Of a DNA stretch of 64,000 bases, positions 44,383 through 58,286 are shown piece after piece. Source of the stretch: Granulicatella elegans (GTDB taxonomy: Bacteria > Bacillota > Bacilli > Lactobacillales > Aerococcaceae); the NCBI RefSeq assembly GCF_020735385.1, contig NZ_CP085953.1:186001-250000 (forward strand), read 5' to 3'. The notes under the pieces are model-generated. The model did no database searches. It worked only from the letters and a program-made list of their open reading frames with translations, and was not told where the DNA came from. Each line of letters starts with the position of its first letter. Position 1 is the stretch's first letter. The translations under genes were made by a program, and so were the position numbers.

Positions 44383-44705
44383 TCTGAACAGTTTATAGAA
44401 AAATTTACGTGAAGTGCAACAAGCAATAATCTATCCCTTCTATCATGTTTTAATTTAGTATTTCTGTGCTATAGAAGGAAATGAATTCTATATCAAGTTG
44501 TAGATTCTTTATAATAAATTAGGCTACTTATCGCTACACAAAAAAGATAAATGATAGAATTTACAATCATCAATACTAAACTAAATAGGAATACAAAAGT
44601 ACGATTCTTTTAACAAATCTTTAACTTTTTATGTAGTATTTTAATAGGTTTCTGTACAACTTTCGATTACAATAGTAAAGGAAATGAAATTTTAAGGAGA
44701 ATGAT
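44383..44705. other. Intergenic stretch before the acetyl-CoA acetyltransferase gene
   Basis: The 323 bases are very AT-rich and hold no ORF with a ribosome site. They contain the right copy of the 20-bp direct repeat (44609-44628). A TACAAT box near 44666-44671 may be part of the promoter of the acetyltransferase gene. Nothing else is evident. Confidence 0.6.
44609..44628. repeat. Perfect 20-bp direct repeat, right copy
   Basis: The sequence is identical to 41098-41117. It lies 77 bases before the acetyltransferase start. Confidence 0.8.
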
Positions 44706-45899
44706 ATGAATTCAAACGATATTGTTATTATTAGTGCTACTAGAACAGCCATTGGAAAATTTGGAGGACAATTCGCTTCTATTAGTGCTGTTGACCTAGG
44801 TACAGCCGTTGTAAAATCTGCGATTGAAAAAGGAAATATAGATCCAACTTTAATCGACACAGTCATTTTTGGACAAGTATTACAAGCAGGTCTTGGTCAA
44901 AACCCTGCCCGTCAAGTTGCGCTAAATTCAGGATTACTGCATACGAGTACAGCTTTAACCGTAAACGAAGTTTGTGGTTCTGGATTAAAATCTATTTTAT
45001 TAGCAGCTCAAGCCATTCGCCTAGGAGATGCAAAAATTGTATTAGCCGGCGGAATGGAAAATATGTCTTTAGCACCACATTTATTACAAAATCGATTTGC
45101 TACAAAAAATGGAAATTACACCATGATTGATGCTTTATTCCACGATGGCTTAACCGATGCCTTTTCAAATGAAGCCATGGGAATAACTGCTGAAAATCTA
45201 GTTAAAAAATATGGATTGACTCGTCAACAATTAGATGAATTTGCAGCACACTCTCAAGACAAAACATACCAAGCACAACAAAATGGTGCTTTTGATAAAG
45301 AAATTACACCAATTGAAATCACGAATAAAAAAACAAAACAAGTTATAAGCATCGATAAGGATGAATTTATTCGCCCAGAAACAACCGTAGAATCTCTCAG
45401 TTCTCTAAGACCCGCCTTTAAAACAGAAGGAGTCGTAACAGCTGGAAATTCTTCAGGAATTAACGATGGAGCTGCAGCTTTAATCTTAACAACACGAGAA
45501 GTTGCCGATACTTTAAACTTGCCAATCTTAGCTACTTTAACAGGATATGCTGAAGCAGGAGTCGACCCTTCTATGATGGGAATCGGACCAGTCCCTGCCA
45601 TTGAAAAACTCATTCAAAGAACTCATATCCCATTAGATAAAGTTGATTTATTTGAATTGAACGAAGCTTTTGCTGCTCAAAGTTTGGCAGTCATCAAAGA
45701 CTTAAACATTAACCCTGAAAAAGTGAATGTTAACGGTGGTGCCATTGCCTTAGGGCATCCAATTGGAGCTTCAGGTGCTCGGATTGTGGTGACTTTAATT
45801 CATGCTTTACAACAACGTCAATTACAAACCGGAATTGCCTCTCTATGTGTTGGAGGGGGAATGGGTGTAGCCTTAAGTTTAAAAGTTGAGGTTCTATAA
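44706..45899 (+). CDS. Acetyl-CoA C-acetyltransferase (thiolase)
   Basis: This 397-residue biosynthetic thiolase joins two acetyl-CoA molecules, the first step of the mevalonate route. Cys90 in [13 protein letters not shown] is the acyl acceptor, His lies in [16 protein letters not shown] near residue 352 and the second Cys in SLCVGGGMG near 382. In enterococci this domain is fused to HMG-CoA reductase (MvaE); here the protein ends after the thiolase, so the reductase must be encoded elsewhere. AAGGAG precedes the ATG. Confidence 0.96.
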   Translation: MNSNDIVIISATRTAIGKFGGQFASISAVDLGTAVVKSAIEKGNIDPTLIDTVIFGQVLQAGLGQNPARQVALNSGLLHTSTALTVNEVCGSGLKSILLAAQAIRLGDAKIVLAGGMENMSLAPHLLQNRFATKNGNYTMIDALFHDGLTDAFSNEAMGITAENLVKKYGLTRQQLDEFAAHSQDKTYQAQQNGAFDKEITPIEITNKKTKQVISIDKDEFIRPETTVESLSSLRPAFKTEGVVTAGNSSGINDGAAALILTTREVADTLNLPILATLTGYAEAGVDPSMMGIGPVPAIEKLIQRTHIPLDKVDLFELNEAFAAQSLAVIKDLNINPEKVNVNGGAIALGHPIGASGARIVVTLIHALQQRQLQTGIASLCVGGGMGVALSLKVEVL

Positions 45900-45953
45900 T
45901 TTATAGCGTTGATGGAGAAAATCCACCAACCCTATTTGACAAAGAGCCAATAT

Positions 45954-45991
45954 AACCAAGCCAAGCATTATTCAGACTGCTTGGCTTGGTT
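45954..45991. terminator. Bidirectional terminator overlapping a gene end
   Basis: AACCAAGCCAAGCA and TGCTTGGCTTGGTT form a perfect 14-bp stem with a 10-base loop. The right arm codes for the last residues of the DUF2974 protein. Confidence 0.88.
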
Positions 45992-47257
45992 TGTTTCTAA
46001 ATTCTTTTGTTTTTGTCGGTGTTGATAATAGTGACGAATTTCTTCGTTTTCTTCTGTAGACTGATAAGTCACAGCAATGCGATGTTCTTCCGTCCAACTT
46101 TCTACTAATTCTTCTACACTCGGCAATGTTAAAGGTGGAAGTTCTACTGGAATGGACAACGTATCTTTCCATATTTCATAACGAATTTGGAATAATAATC
46201 GTCCCACTCTTAATAAGATTTCTCGTTTTTCTGTATCCATTTGATAGGCTTTTTTGAAAAATTCTTGCATATACATCCTAAAATGATGATAAACTTCATT
46301 AACCGTCTCTACGCCCATTTCAAAAAATAATTCAAAAAATGTATCAAAAAATAGTTTTAAATCTTCATCCGTAACGGTCTCGGTCCATTGTTTAAACGTT
46401 TGATCCGTTAATTGGCTATTTTTCGTCAATTCGGTTCGTTCAACAAAACAATCCTCTTCTATATTCCACATTAAAGCACTATGTTGAACAATGCCACTTC
46501 CTTGACTTTCAATAATATGATAAGGAACTTGAGATTCTAACATCAACCCTACTATCGAATCTTGCGGAATATATCTTTTTGCTTTTGATACTACTCTTTG
46601 ATATCCTTCTGTCATTAAAATCGAACGATGTACCCCTGGAGAATCCCAACAATAAATCTGCTGTATTCGCTGTTGAATGGATTCTTCTTGCATTGCACTT
46701 GCATATAAGGACAGATTTCCTCCTTTAGAATGTCCGGATACATTTAAACTTCCTGCGAATAACTCTGCTTGTTTTCTTAAATACTCTATCGCATCTGTTT
46801 GTGCAGGAATCAAGTCAGAATAAGTCATCATAAAGTCTTCTTTCCAACCTATTAAACTTTCATCTGTTCCTCTAAAAATAATCCATCGACTTTCTTCTTC
46901 CCATTGATAACAAACTGCAGCAAATTGTTTTGTAAGTTCATCATCAATATCGTTCAAAAATCCAAACACTTTAATATCTTTGAAACGTTGACTTTTAGAC
47001 ACAACATCTAGTAATTTCATTCTTTCTTTTGTAATCATAAAGGGATTATTTTCGTGTTCTTTTTCTTTGATTGTTGCAAATTCTTTACCTAATTGGTTAA
47101 GTGAAATGGCAGCTTTTACCTCAAAAGATGAAGGTACAATTCCATCAAATGGTAAATAGGCGATTTCTGTTAAAACTAAAATATCAATATCCGTTACTGA
47201 TTTTTCTTGAAATGTTTGAGCTTCGTATTGCTGTACATAAGTAATTAAATTTCCCAT
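45968..47257 (-). CDS. DUF2974 (Mbeg1-like) alpha/beta hydrolase
   Basis: The 429-residue protein has a lipase class 3-like alpha/beta hydrolase core. The nucleophile Ser lies in LNVSGHSKGGNLSLY near residue 175, and RGTDESLIGWKEDF near residue 128 is the oxyanion-side block typical of Mbeg1 proteins. There is no signal peptide. The substrate is unknown; an esterase or lipase role is likely by fold. The C-terminal 150 residues are helical and charged. Confidence 0.83.
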   Translation of the reverse strand: MGNLITYVQQYEAQTFQEKSVTDIDILVLTEIAYLPFDGIVPSSFEVKAAISLNQLGKEFATIKEKEHENNPFMITKERMKLLDVVSKSQRFKDIKVFGFLNDIDDELTKQFAAVCYQWEEESRWIIFRGTDESLIGWKEDFMMTYSDLIPAQTDAIEYLRKQAELFAGSLNVSGHSKGGNLSLYASAMQEESIQQRIQQIYCWDSPGVHRSILMTEGYQRVVSKAKRYIPQDSIVGLMLESQVPYHIIESQGSGIVQHSALMWNIEEDCFVERTELTKNSQLTDQTFKQWTETVTDEDLKLFFDTFFELFFEMGVETVNEVYHHFRMYMQEFFKKAYQMDTEKREILLRVGRLLFQIRYEIWKDTLSIPVELPPLTLPSVEELVESWTEEHRIAVTYQSTEENEEIRHYYQHRQKQKNLETNQAKQSE

Positions 47258-47423
47258 AAAAAGCTCCTTTCGGACTCGGTTTTATTAAGTAAGTTTACCA
47301 CCTCATCTAAACAAATGCAAAAGTAGACAACTAAAAATATGCAAAAGTGAAAATTTTTCTTTCTTTTTTGATAAGAGAATGCTATACTTTGGACTTGAAA
47401 ATAATGAAACGGGGGCGTTAAAA

Positions 47424-48911
47424 ATGCAATTAGGATTTGATAGCGAAAAATACCTGGAAGAACAAAGTCAATATATTTTAGAGCGCGTGAATAGTTATGA
47501 CAAACTCTATTTAGAATTTGGTGGTAAACTCATTGGAGATTTTCACGCAATGAGAGTATTACCTGGATTTGATCCAGATGGAAAAGTCAAACTACTCTAT
47601 CGTTTGAGAAACCAAGCAGAAATTATCATCTGTGTTTACGCTGGGGATATCGAACAAAATAAAATACGTGGAGACTTAGGCATTACTTATGACCGAGATG
47701 TCTTACGAATGATTGATGATTTACACCACTGGGATTTGAAAATTAATAGCGTACTCATTACAAGATACACTGGTCAACCAGCTGCCACACAATTCAAAAA
47801 TATGTTAGAACGCAGAGGAATGACCGTTTATACTCACGGTCACACAGAAGGCTATCCAATGGATGTGGATACCATTGTCAGTGATGCAGGCTACGGAGCC
47901 AATGCATACATTGAAACCACTCGCCCATTAGTCGTTGTAACAGCACCTGGTGCCAATAGCGGAAAACTAGCGACTTGTTTAAGTCAGCTCTATCATGAAA
48001 CCAAAAGAGGACGTTCCGCAGGTTATGCAAAATTTGAAACATTCCCTGTATGGAATTTACCATTAAACCATCCTGTTAACATTGCCTATGAAGCTGCAAC
48101 AGCTGATTTAGAAGATGTCAATATGATTGATCCATATCATTTGGAAAAATATGGCATTACAACGGTTAACTATAATCGAGATATTGAAGCATTCCCACTT
48201 TTAAGAAGAATTTTAAGAAAAATATACAAAGACCAAGAAATTCCTTATTACTCACCAACCGATATGGGAGTAAACCGCGTTGGATTTGCCATAACAGACG
48301 ATGCAGTCGTACAAGAAGCTTCTAAACAAGAAATTATTCGCAGATACTACCACTTACAATGTGATTACAAACGTGGCATTGGCACATTAGAAACTGCTCA
48401 ACGTGGAAAATATATTATGGATGAAATGGGACTAACCCCTCAAGATCGTCCAGTTGTCGAAAAAGCATTGAGTAAAGCCAAAGAATCCAACAGCGAAATC
48501 GTTGCTATTGAGTTACCAAATGGTAAAATGATTACTGGAAAACAAAGCGAAACAATGACAGCAGGAGCTGCTTGCTTATTAAATGCGATTAAAGAATTAG
48601 CAGGTATTCAAAAAGATTTACACTTATTACCGCCCGTTATTCTTGAATCCATTACAAAATTGAGTCAAGATGTCTTTCGTCAGCAAAGACGATCCCTCGA
48701 TAGTAAGGAAGTACTCATTGCTTTAAGTATGTCTGCCGTTACAAATCCATCTGCAGAAGCCGCTAAAAATCAATTAGTCTTTTTAAGAAATTTACAAGCA
48801 CATAGTACCGTTATTTTACAAAAAGCCGATGAAGAAATTTATCGTGATTTAGGCATTACCATTACGAGTGAACCATCCTTTGCAGGAAATAGTTTTTATT
48901 ATAGTCACTAA
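47424..48911 (+). CDS. DUF1846 family protein
   Basis: This 495-residue protein belongs to the DUF1846 family, conserved in Firmicutes but with no settled function. It starts [18 protein letters not shown]; a Gly-rich [20 protein letters not shown] near residue 175 looks like a P-loop-type nucleotide site. GGGGGCG lies before the ATG at 47424; the longer ORF from 47379 is not supported. It is a single-gene unit with a strong terminator. Confidence 0.88.
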   Translation: MQLGFDSEKYLEEQSQYILERVNSYDKLYLEFGGKLIGDFHAMRVLPGFDPDGKVKLLYRLRNQAEIIICVYAGDIEQNKIRGDLGITYDRDVLRMIDDLHHWDLKINSVLITRYTGQPAATQFKNMLERRGMTVYTHGHTEGYPMDVDTIVSDAGYGANAYIETTRPLVVVTAPGANSGKLATCLSQLYHETKRGRSAGYAKFETFPVWNLPLNHPVNIAYEAATADLEDVNMIDPYHLEKYGITTVNYNRDIEAFPLLRRILRKIYKDQEIPYYSPTDMGVNRVGFAITDDAVVQEASKQEIIRRYYHLQCDYKRGIGTLETAQRGKYIMDEMGLTPQDRPVVEKALSKAKESNSEIVAIELPNGKMITGKQSETMTAGAACLLNAIKELAGIQKDLHLLPPVILESITKLSQDVFRQQRRSLDSKEVLIALSMSAVTNPSAEAAKNQLVFLRNLQAHSTVILQKADEEIYRDLGITITSEPSFAGNSFYYSH

Positions 48912-48916
48912 ACACA

Positions 48917-48953
48917 AAACAGGATTGACGGACTCTCCCATCAATCCTGTTTT
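48917..48953. terminator. Bidirectional terminator between DUF1846 gene and pcp
   Basis: AACAGGATTGA and TCAATCCTGTT arms are flanked by A and T runs. Confidence 0.85.
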
Positions 48954-48958
48954 TTATA

Positions 48959-49606
48959 TTAATGAATTGCTCCACCAATGGTTTTTAAATCCTCTTTATC
49001 TTGATAATCAATAACTGTTTCAACACAAAGCGTTAGAGCTTGAACCATTTCTTCTAATTCCATAGAAGGATATTGATTTTTTTCTTTTACTTGTTCAGGT
49101 AAGAAAGGTACATGAATAAAGCCAGCTTTTAATAATGGATGATTTTTAGAAGCATAATAAAGTACTTGATACATAATATGATTACATACAAAAGTACCTG
49201 CAGTATTTGAAACAGAAGCAGAAAAACCTGACGCAATCATTTTATCCACCATAGCTTTAATAGGTAATGTTGAAAAATAAGCACTTTCTCCATCCTTTTG
49301 AATTGGGAAATCAATGGGTTGATTGTCTTCATTATCTGGAATACGTGCATCATCAATATTTATCGCAATACGTTCTGGAGTAATTCCCTGTCTTCCTCCT
49401 GCTTGTCCTACACAAATGACAACATCAGGATTGAAACTTTCCATTTCTTTCTTTAATACCTCAAAGGATTTCTGAAATACCGTAGGAATTTGAATTCCTT
49501 TTATTTCTGCATTTTTTATTTTTTCTGGAATATGACGAACAACTTCCCAAGAAGGATTAATATTTTCTCCACCAAATGGATCAAAACCTGTTAATAAAAT
49601 TTTCAT
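48959..49606 (-). CDS. pcp: Pyrrolidone-carboxylate peptidase
   Basis: This 215-residue C15 peptidase removes N-terminal pyroglutamate. The triad is visible: Glu78 in GITPERIAIN, Cys141 in NTAGTFVCNHIMYQ and His165 in AGFIHVPFLP. LLTGFDPFGGENINPSW at the N-terminus is the family start. The ATG has AAGGAGAATG upstream. Confidence 0.97.
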   Translation of the reverse strand: MKILLTGFDPFGGENINPSWEVVRHIPEKIKNAEIKGIQIPTVFQKSFEVLKKEMESFNPDVVICVGQAGGRQGITPERIAINIDDARIPDNEDNQPIDFPIQKDGESAYFSTLPIKAMVDKMIASGFSASVSNTAGTFVCNHIMYQVLYYASKNHPLLKAGFIHVPFLPEQVKEKNQYPSMELEEMVQALTLCVETVIDYQDKEDLKTIGGAIH

Positions 49607-49641
49607 TTAACATTCTCCTTTATTTCTATAGATACAAAAAA

Positions 49642-49659
49642 AGCACTCGTAAGAGTGCT
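49642..49659 (-). terminator. Terminator of the rRNA-tRNA operon
   Basis: AGCACTC/GAGTGCT with loop TTAC is followed by T7 on the minus strand, just after the last tRNA-Glu. Confidence 0.88.
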
Positions 49660-49664
49660 AATGA

Positions 49665-49736
49665 TGACCCGTACGGGACTCGAACCCGTGTTACCGCCGT
49701 GAAAGGGCGGTGTCTTAACCGCTTGACCAACGGGCC
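49665..49736 (-). tRNA. tRNA-Glu (UUC), distal copy
   Basis: The cloverleaf starts GGCCCGTTGG; the anticodon loop is CTTTCAC. It is the last gene of the array and is identical to 49996-50067. CCA is not encoded. Confidence 0.95.
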
Positions 49737-49750
49737 AAGAAAAAATTTAA

Positions 49751-49821
49751 AGCGGGTGACGAGAATCGAACTCGCGACAACAGCTTGGAAGGCTGTAGTT
49801 TTACCACTAAACTACACCCGC
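49751..49821 (-). tRNA. tRNA-Gly (UCC), distal copy
   Basis: GCGGGTGTAG acceptor start and anticodon loop CTTCCAA. It is identical to 50293-50363. Confidence 0.95.
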
Positions 49822-49831
49822 ATTCTATAAA

Positions 49832-49904
49832 CGGTCCCGACGGGAATCGAACCCGCGATCTCCTGCGTGACAGGCAGGCATGTTAACCCCTACACCACGG
49901 AACC
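49832..49904 (-). tRNA. tRNA-Asp (GUC), distal copy
   Basis: GGTTCCGTGG start, anticodon loop CTGTCAC. It is identical to 50454-50526. Confidence 0.95.
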
Positions 49905-49917
49905 ATATTTTAGGGAA

Positions 49918-49990
49918 TGGAGGTTAACGGGATCGAACCGCTGACCCCCTGCTTGTAAGGCAGGTGCTCTCCCAGCTGAGCTAAACCTCC
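49918..49990 (-). tRNA. tRNA-Val (UAC), distal copy
   Basis: GGAGGTTTAGC start, anticodon loop CTTACAA. It is identical to 51520-51592. Confidence 0.95.
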
Positions 49991-49995
49991 ATCTA

Positions 49996-50067
49996 TGACC
50001 CGTACGGGACTCGAACCCGTGTTACCGCCGTGAAAGGGCGGTGTCTTAACCGCTTGACCAACGGGCC
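49996..50067 (-). tRNA. tRNA-Glu (UUC), proximal copy
   Basis: Anticodon loop CTTTCAC in a normal cloverleaf. It has the same sequence as the copy at 49665-49736. Confidence 0.95.
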
Positions 50068-50082
50068 AGAATTTTAAAAGAA

Positions 50083-50170
50083 CGGAGAAGGAGGGATTTG
50101 AACCCTCGCGCCGGTTTCCCGACCTACACCCTTAGCAGGGGCGCCTCTTCAGCCTCTTGAGTACTTCCCC
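50083..50170 (-). tRNA. tRNA-Ser (GCU)
   Basis: A class II tRNA with a long variable arm. The anticodon loop is TGCTAAG. Confidence 0.93.
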
Positions 50171-50205
50171 AATATCCAATGCAATATTTCGATAAAAAAT
50201 ATCTA

Positions 50206-50279
<74 letters not shown>

Positions 50280-50292
50280 TTAACTTCCAAAA

Positions 50293-50363
50293 AGCGGGTG
50301 ACGAGAATCGAACTCGCGACAACAGCTTGGAAGGCTGTAGTTTTACCACTAAACTACACCCGC
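50293..50363 (-). tRNA. tRNA-Gly (UCC), proximal copy
   Basis: Anticodon loop CTTCCAA. It is the same as 49751-49821. Confidence 0.95.
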
Positions 50364-50372
50364 ATTATATAA

Positions 50373-50445
50373 TGGCTCGGGACAGAATCGAACTGCCGAC
50401 ACTTTGAGCTTCAATCAAATGCTCTACCAACTGAGCTACCGAGCC
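50373..50445 (-). tRNA. tRNA-Phe (GAA)
   Basis: GGCTCGGTAGC start, anticodon loop TTGAAGC. Confidence 0.95.
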
Positions 50446-50453
50446 TAGAATTA

Positions 50454-50526
50454 CGGTCCCGACGGGAATCGAACCCGCGATCTCCTGCGTGACAGGCAGG
50501 CATGTTAACCCCTACACCACGGAACC
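50454..50526 (-). tRNA. tRNA-Asp (GUC), proximal copy
   Basis: Anticodon loop CTGTCAC. It is the same as 49832-49904. Confidence 0.95.
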
Positions 50527-50536
50527 TTGGTAGAAA

Positions 50537-50609
<73 letters not shown>

Positions 50610-50621
50610 ATAACATTAGTA

Positions 50622-50711
50622 AGGAGGATAAGGGATTCGAACCCTTGCACGCTTTTACACGCCTGACGGTTTTCAAGACCGTTCCCTTCAGCCGGACTTG
50701 GGTAATCCTCC
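50622..50711 (-). tRNA. tRNA-Ser (UGA)
   Basis: A class II tRNA of 90 bases with a long variable arm and anticodon loop CTTGAAA. The discriminator appears to be T, while serine tRNAs usually have G. Confidence 0.92.
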
Positions 50712-50726
50712 GTGAATATAGGTCAA

Positions 50727-50800
50727 TGGACCTTGTAGGACTCGAACCTACGACCGGACGGTTATGAGCCGTCTGCTCTAACCACCTGAGCTAAAGGTCC
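50727..50800 (-). tRNA. tRNA with CAU anticodon, probably tRNA-Ile2 (lysidine)
   Basis: GGACCTTTAGC start and loop CTCATAA. The body resembles Bacillus tRNA-Ile2, whose C34 is changed to lysidine by TilS, and not the elongator Met beside it. Confidence 0.85.
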
Positions 50801-50812
50801 AAGCTCAATTAA

Positions 50813-50886
50813 TAGCGGCGAAGGGGATCGAACCCCCGACCTCCCGGGTATGAACCGGACGCTCTAGCCAGCTGAGCTACACCGCC
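50813..50886 (-). tRNA. Elongator tRNA-Met (CAU)
   Basis: GGCGGTGTAGC start with loop TTCATAC, which matches the Bacillus elongator type. Confidence 0.88.
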
Positions 50887-50904
50887 ATAATTATATAATC
50901 TTAA

Positions 50905-50977
50905 TGGAGACTAGCGGGATCGAACCGCTGACCTCCTGCGTGCAAAGCAGGCGCTCTCCCAGCTGAGCTAAGCCCCC
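50905..50977 (-). tRNA. tRNA-Ala (UGC)
   Basis: Anticodon loop TTTGCAC. The acceptor has the G3-T70 wobble pair that identifies alanine tRNAs. Confidence 0.95.
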
Positions 50978-50986
50978 ATAAAAAAA

Positions 50987-51060
50987 TCGGGAATACAGGA
51001 TTCGAACCTACGACCCCTTGGTCCCAAACCAAGTGCTCTACCAAGCTGAGCTAATTCCCG
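50987..51060 (-). tRNA. tRNA-Pro (UGG)
   Basis: CGGGAATTAGC start, anticodon loop TTTGGGA. Confidence 0.95.
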
Positions 51061-51065
51061 ATATA

Positions 51066-51139
51066 TGCACCCAACAGGAGTCGAACCTGTAACCGCTTGA
51101 TTCGTAGTCAAGTACTCTATCCAATTGAGCTATGGGTGC
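51066..51139 (-). tRNA. tRNA-Arg (ACG)
   Basis: GCACCCATAGC start, anticodon loop CTACGAA. A34 would be read as inosine after TadA action. Confidence 0.95.
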
Positions 51140-51164
51140 AAATTTTATTCAATTATATTGAAAA

Positions 51165-51250
51165 TGCCGAGGGCCGGGGTCGAACCGGCACGGTCATCAC
51201 TGACCGCAGGATTTTAAGTCCTGTGCGTCTGCCAATTCCGCCACCCCGGC
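51165..51250 (-). tRNA. tRNA-Leu (UAA)
   Basis: Class II, 86 bases, anticodon loop CTTAAAA. Confidence 0.95.
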
Positions 51251-51275
51251 ATAGGCCATGGTTTATCATTGGCAA

Positions 51276-51347
51276 AGCGGAAGACGGGGTTCGAACCCGC
51301 GACCCCCACCTTGGCAAGGTGGTGTTCTACCACTGAACTACTTCCGC
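51276..51347 (-). tRNA. tRNA-Gly (GCC)
   Basis: GCGGAAGTAG start, anticodon loop TTGCCAA. Confidence 0.95.
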
Positions 51348-51363
51348 AATTTATTCGTTTAAA

Positions 51364-51436
51364 TGCCGGCTAAAGGACTTGAACCCTCGACCCTCTGATT
51401 ACAAATCAGATGCTCTACCAACTGAGCTAAGCCGGC
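51364..51436 (-). tRNA. tRNA-Thr (UGU)
   Basis: GCCGGCTTAGC start, anticodon loop TTTGTAA. Confidence 0.95.
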
Positions 51437-51438
51437 TA

Positions 51439-51511
51439 TGAGTGATACAGGGCTCGAACCTGTGACCCTCTGATTAAAAGTCAGATGCTCTACCAACTGA
51501 GCTAATCACTC
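51439..51511 (-). tRNA. tRNA-Lys (UUU)
   Basis: GAGTGATTAGC start, anticodon loop CTTTTAA. Only two bases separate it from tRNA-Thr. Confidence 0.95.
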
Positions 51512-51519
51512 ATGATTCA

Positions 51520-51592
51520 TGGAGGTTAACGGGATCGAACCGCTGACCCCCTGCTTGTAAGGCAGGTGCTCTCCCAGCTGAGCTAAACCTCC
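51520..51592 (-). tRNA. tRNA-Val (UAC), proximal copy
   Basis: First tRNA after 5S rRNA; anticodon loop CTTACAA. It is the same as 49918-49990. Confidence 0.95.
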
Positions 51593-51606
51593 ATAATATT
51601 TGAAAA

Positions 51607-51722
51607 GCGTGGCAACGTCCTATCCTCACAGGGGGAAACCCCCAACTACTATCGGCGCTAAGAAGCTTAACTTCTGTGTTCGAGATGGGAACAGGTGTAT
51701 CCTTCTTGCCATCGTCACCACA
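51607..51722 (-). rRNA. rrf: 5S ribosomal RNA
   Basis: On the minus strand it reads GTGGTGACGATGGCAAGAAG and ends in TTGCCACGC; the conserved CCATCTCGAACACAGAAG block is present. Ends are accurate to a few bases. Confidence 0.95.
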
Positions 51723-51796
51723 CTTCTCTCTTGAAAAAGCTCTCGCTCTCTCAAAACTGAATCTATATCCAAATTCTTCCTCTTTTACCTTCAACC

Positions 51797-54713
<2,917 letters not shown>

Positions 54714-54909
54714 ATTATGGTCGCGTTGCTTCTTGTTAAAAAACTCTTTTTCGTTAGATTTCTCTAACTCTCGGTAAATTTTTGGTTTTCATTTGTGATA
54801 TAGTATTCAGTTTTCAAAGGTCGAGTTGAGAGTTAACCTCTCAAAACTAAACAAAGATTTCAACCTGTAGGGTTCCGTGTTCATCTAACGTCGAAACATT
54901 AGATGTTAT

Positions 54910-56464
<1,555 letters not shown>

Positions 56465-56633
56465 AATATATTCATGAGCTTTTGAAAGCTCATTTTAATT
56501 ACTGACTTATTGTTTTTCTCCTTAGAGAAAAGAAATTGTTGTTTCTTCACTTTTGTGAAGTCCCTACACATTTGGTTTGTCTTCTTTGTTTAGTTTTCAA
56601 AGGTCAACGTCGCTTTATCGCGACAACTCCTAT

Positions 56634-56662
56634 ATATTATCACAGGTGTTTTTTTCTGTCAA
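56634..56662 (-). promoter_or_regulatory. rRNA operon promoter
   Basis: TTGACA (56657-56662) and TAATAT (56634-56639) are separated by 17 bases and face the 16S gene. A TTGAAAACTAAACAAAG-type leader element lies downstream near 56590. The rest of the 56465-56888 spacer is AT-rich, with no gene seen. Confidence 0.8.
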
Positions 56663-56848
56663 CTACTTTTTAAAATTTATTTTAAATTTATTTTTCGCAA
56701 TCGTTTCAAAGGCGAACGTTCGTTAACAGTGTTTATAATTTACCATAGCTTTTTATTCTTTGCAAGGCTTTTTTGTAACTTTTTTTATATTTTTTGAATA
56801 TTTTAGTTTTATTCTGCTTAAAACTTTATGTTAACGGTTTTTTACTTA

Positions 56849-56877
56849 TTTACTTCTTTCTTTTAGTGGAGTATACT
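56849..56877 (+). promoter_or_regulatory. Promoter of the single tRNA-Thr gene
   Basis: TTTACT and TATACT are 17 bases apart; the -10 box ends 11 bases before the tRNA. Confidence 0.6.
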
Positions 56878-56886
56878 ATATTTGTA

Positions 56887-56961
<75 letters not shown>

Positions 56962-57020
56962 CTAGATAGAGTTTTTGTTAATTTTTATCAATTCTCAAAC
57001 CATCTCTATTTCATATTTAA

Positions 57021-57048
57021 AGCCCTCAGACTTTTTGACCTGAGGGCT
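57021..57048. terminator. Bidirectional terminator between tRNA-Thr and pepT
   Basis: AGCCCTCA and TGAGGGCT pair around GACTTTTTGACC, with a T run on the plus side and AAA/TTT flanks on the other. Confidence 0.85.
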
Positions 57049-57053
57049 ATTTT

Positions 57054-58286
57054 TTATTTGATTACGTTTTGAATAATCGTTAATACAACTTCTTTTGCTT
57101 TTTCCATGCTTTCTAATGTAACAAATTCATATTGCCCATGTAAATTTTCTGCACCTGTAAACAAGTTAGGTGTTGGAATTCCTTTAAAGGTAATAATACA
57201 ACCATCTGTACCTCCTCTAAAAGGTTGGATATCTGGTTCGATTCCACATTGGCGGTATGCTTCTTTTGCTACTTCAACTGAAGTCATATCTTCTTTTAAT
57301 ACTTCATACATATTAAAGTATTCATCATAAATATGGCATTCAATTCTTGGAACATCATAAGTTTTATTTTGTTTTTCTACAATTTTTGCGAAATTTTTCT
57401 TACGTTCTTGGAACTTCTCCATAGAATGATCTCGAATAATATATTCCGCTTCTACCATTCCAATATTGCCTGATTGTTTAGTAAGCATATAAAAGCCTTC
57501 ATACCCACTCGTTCTTTCAGGCACTTCTTGCTCTGGTAATTTTGAAAACAGTTTAGCTGCTTCTGCTAGTGCATTTACCATGACATTTTTTGCTTGACCA
57601 GGGTGTACACTTGTACCATTAATTTTCACTACCGCTCTTGCAGCATTAAAAGTTTCATATTCTAATTTTCCGACTATACCACTATCTAATGTATAAGCAA
57701 ATTGAACCGGCATTCTTTCTGCTTTAAATCGATGGGCGCCTTTCCCAATTTCCTCATCTGGTCCAAAAGCTACCCAAATGTCTCCATGTGGAATTTCTGG
57801 GTTATCTAACAAATCGATAGCTGCTTCTACTATTGAAACTAATCCAGCTTTATCATCTGCTCCTAACAATGTTGTCCCATCTGTTGTAATCAGAGTTTGC
57901 CCAATATAATTTTTCAAGTTAGGAAATTCTTCTACTCGCATCATCAGCCCTAATTCAGAATTTAACAGAACATCTTCCCCATCATAATTCGAATGAATTT
58001 GTGGTTGAATATTTTCCGCATTAAAATCTGCAGTATCGACATGTGCTACAAATCCGATTGCAGGAGCCGTTTTACCTTCTGGTAAATTACTTGGAATACA
58101 AGCTACTAAATAAGCATCTTCTAAATCTAAAGAAATATATGAAAATCCTAATTCCTTCAATTCCTGTTTCAACATTTGTAAAAAATCTAACTGACTTTTT
58201 GTTGTTGGGACTGCAGATGAGTTTAAATCACTTCTTGTATTAATCTTCGCATATCGTACAAAACGATCTAACAGTCTTTCTCGCAT
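57054..58286 (-). CDS. pepT: Peptidase T (tripeptidase, M20B)
   Basis: This 410-residue zinc aminotripeptidase has the metal ligands in GFVAHVDTADF near residue 80, TLLGADDKAGL near 142, GPDEEIGKGAHRF near 176 and the C-terminal GGTDGCIITFKG near 378. Its start overlaps the NusG stop by one base (TAATG), which suggests coupled translation. Its presence adds to PepC, Pcp and the M24/M42 enzymes as a strong peptide-use profile. Confidence 0.97.
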   Translation of the reverse strand: MRERLLDRFVRYAKINTRSDLNSSAVPTTKSQLDFLQMLKQELKELGFSYISLDLEDAYLVACIPSNLPEGKTAPAIGFVAHVDTADFNAENIQPQIHSNYDGEDVLLNSELGLMMRVEEFPNLKNYIGQTLITTDGTTLLGADDKAGLVSIVEAAIDLLDNPEIPHGDIWVAFGPDEEIGKGAHRFKAERMPVQFAYTLDSGIVGKLEYETFNAARAVVKINGTSVHPGQAKNVMVNALAEAAKLFSKLPEQEVPERTSGYEGFYMLTKQSGNIGMVEAEYIIRDHSMEKFQERKKNFAKIVEKQNKTYDVPRIECHIYDEYFNMYEVLKEDMTSVEVAKEAYRQCGIEPDIQPFRGGTDGCIITFKGIPTPNLFTGAENLHGQYEFVTLESMEKAKEVVLTIIQNVIK

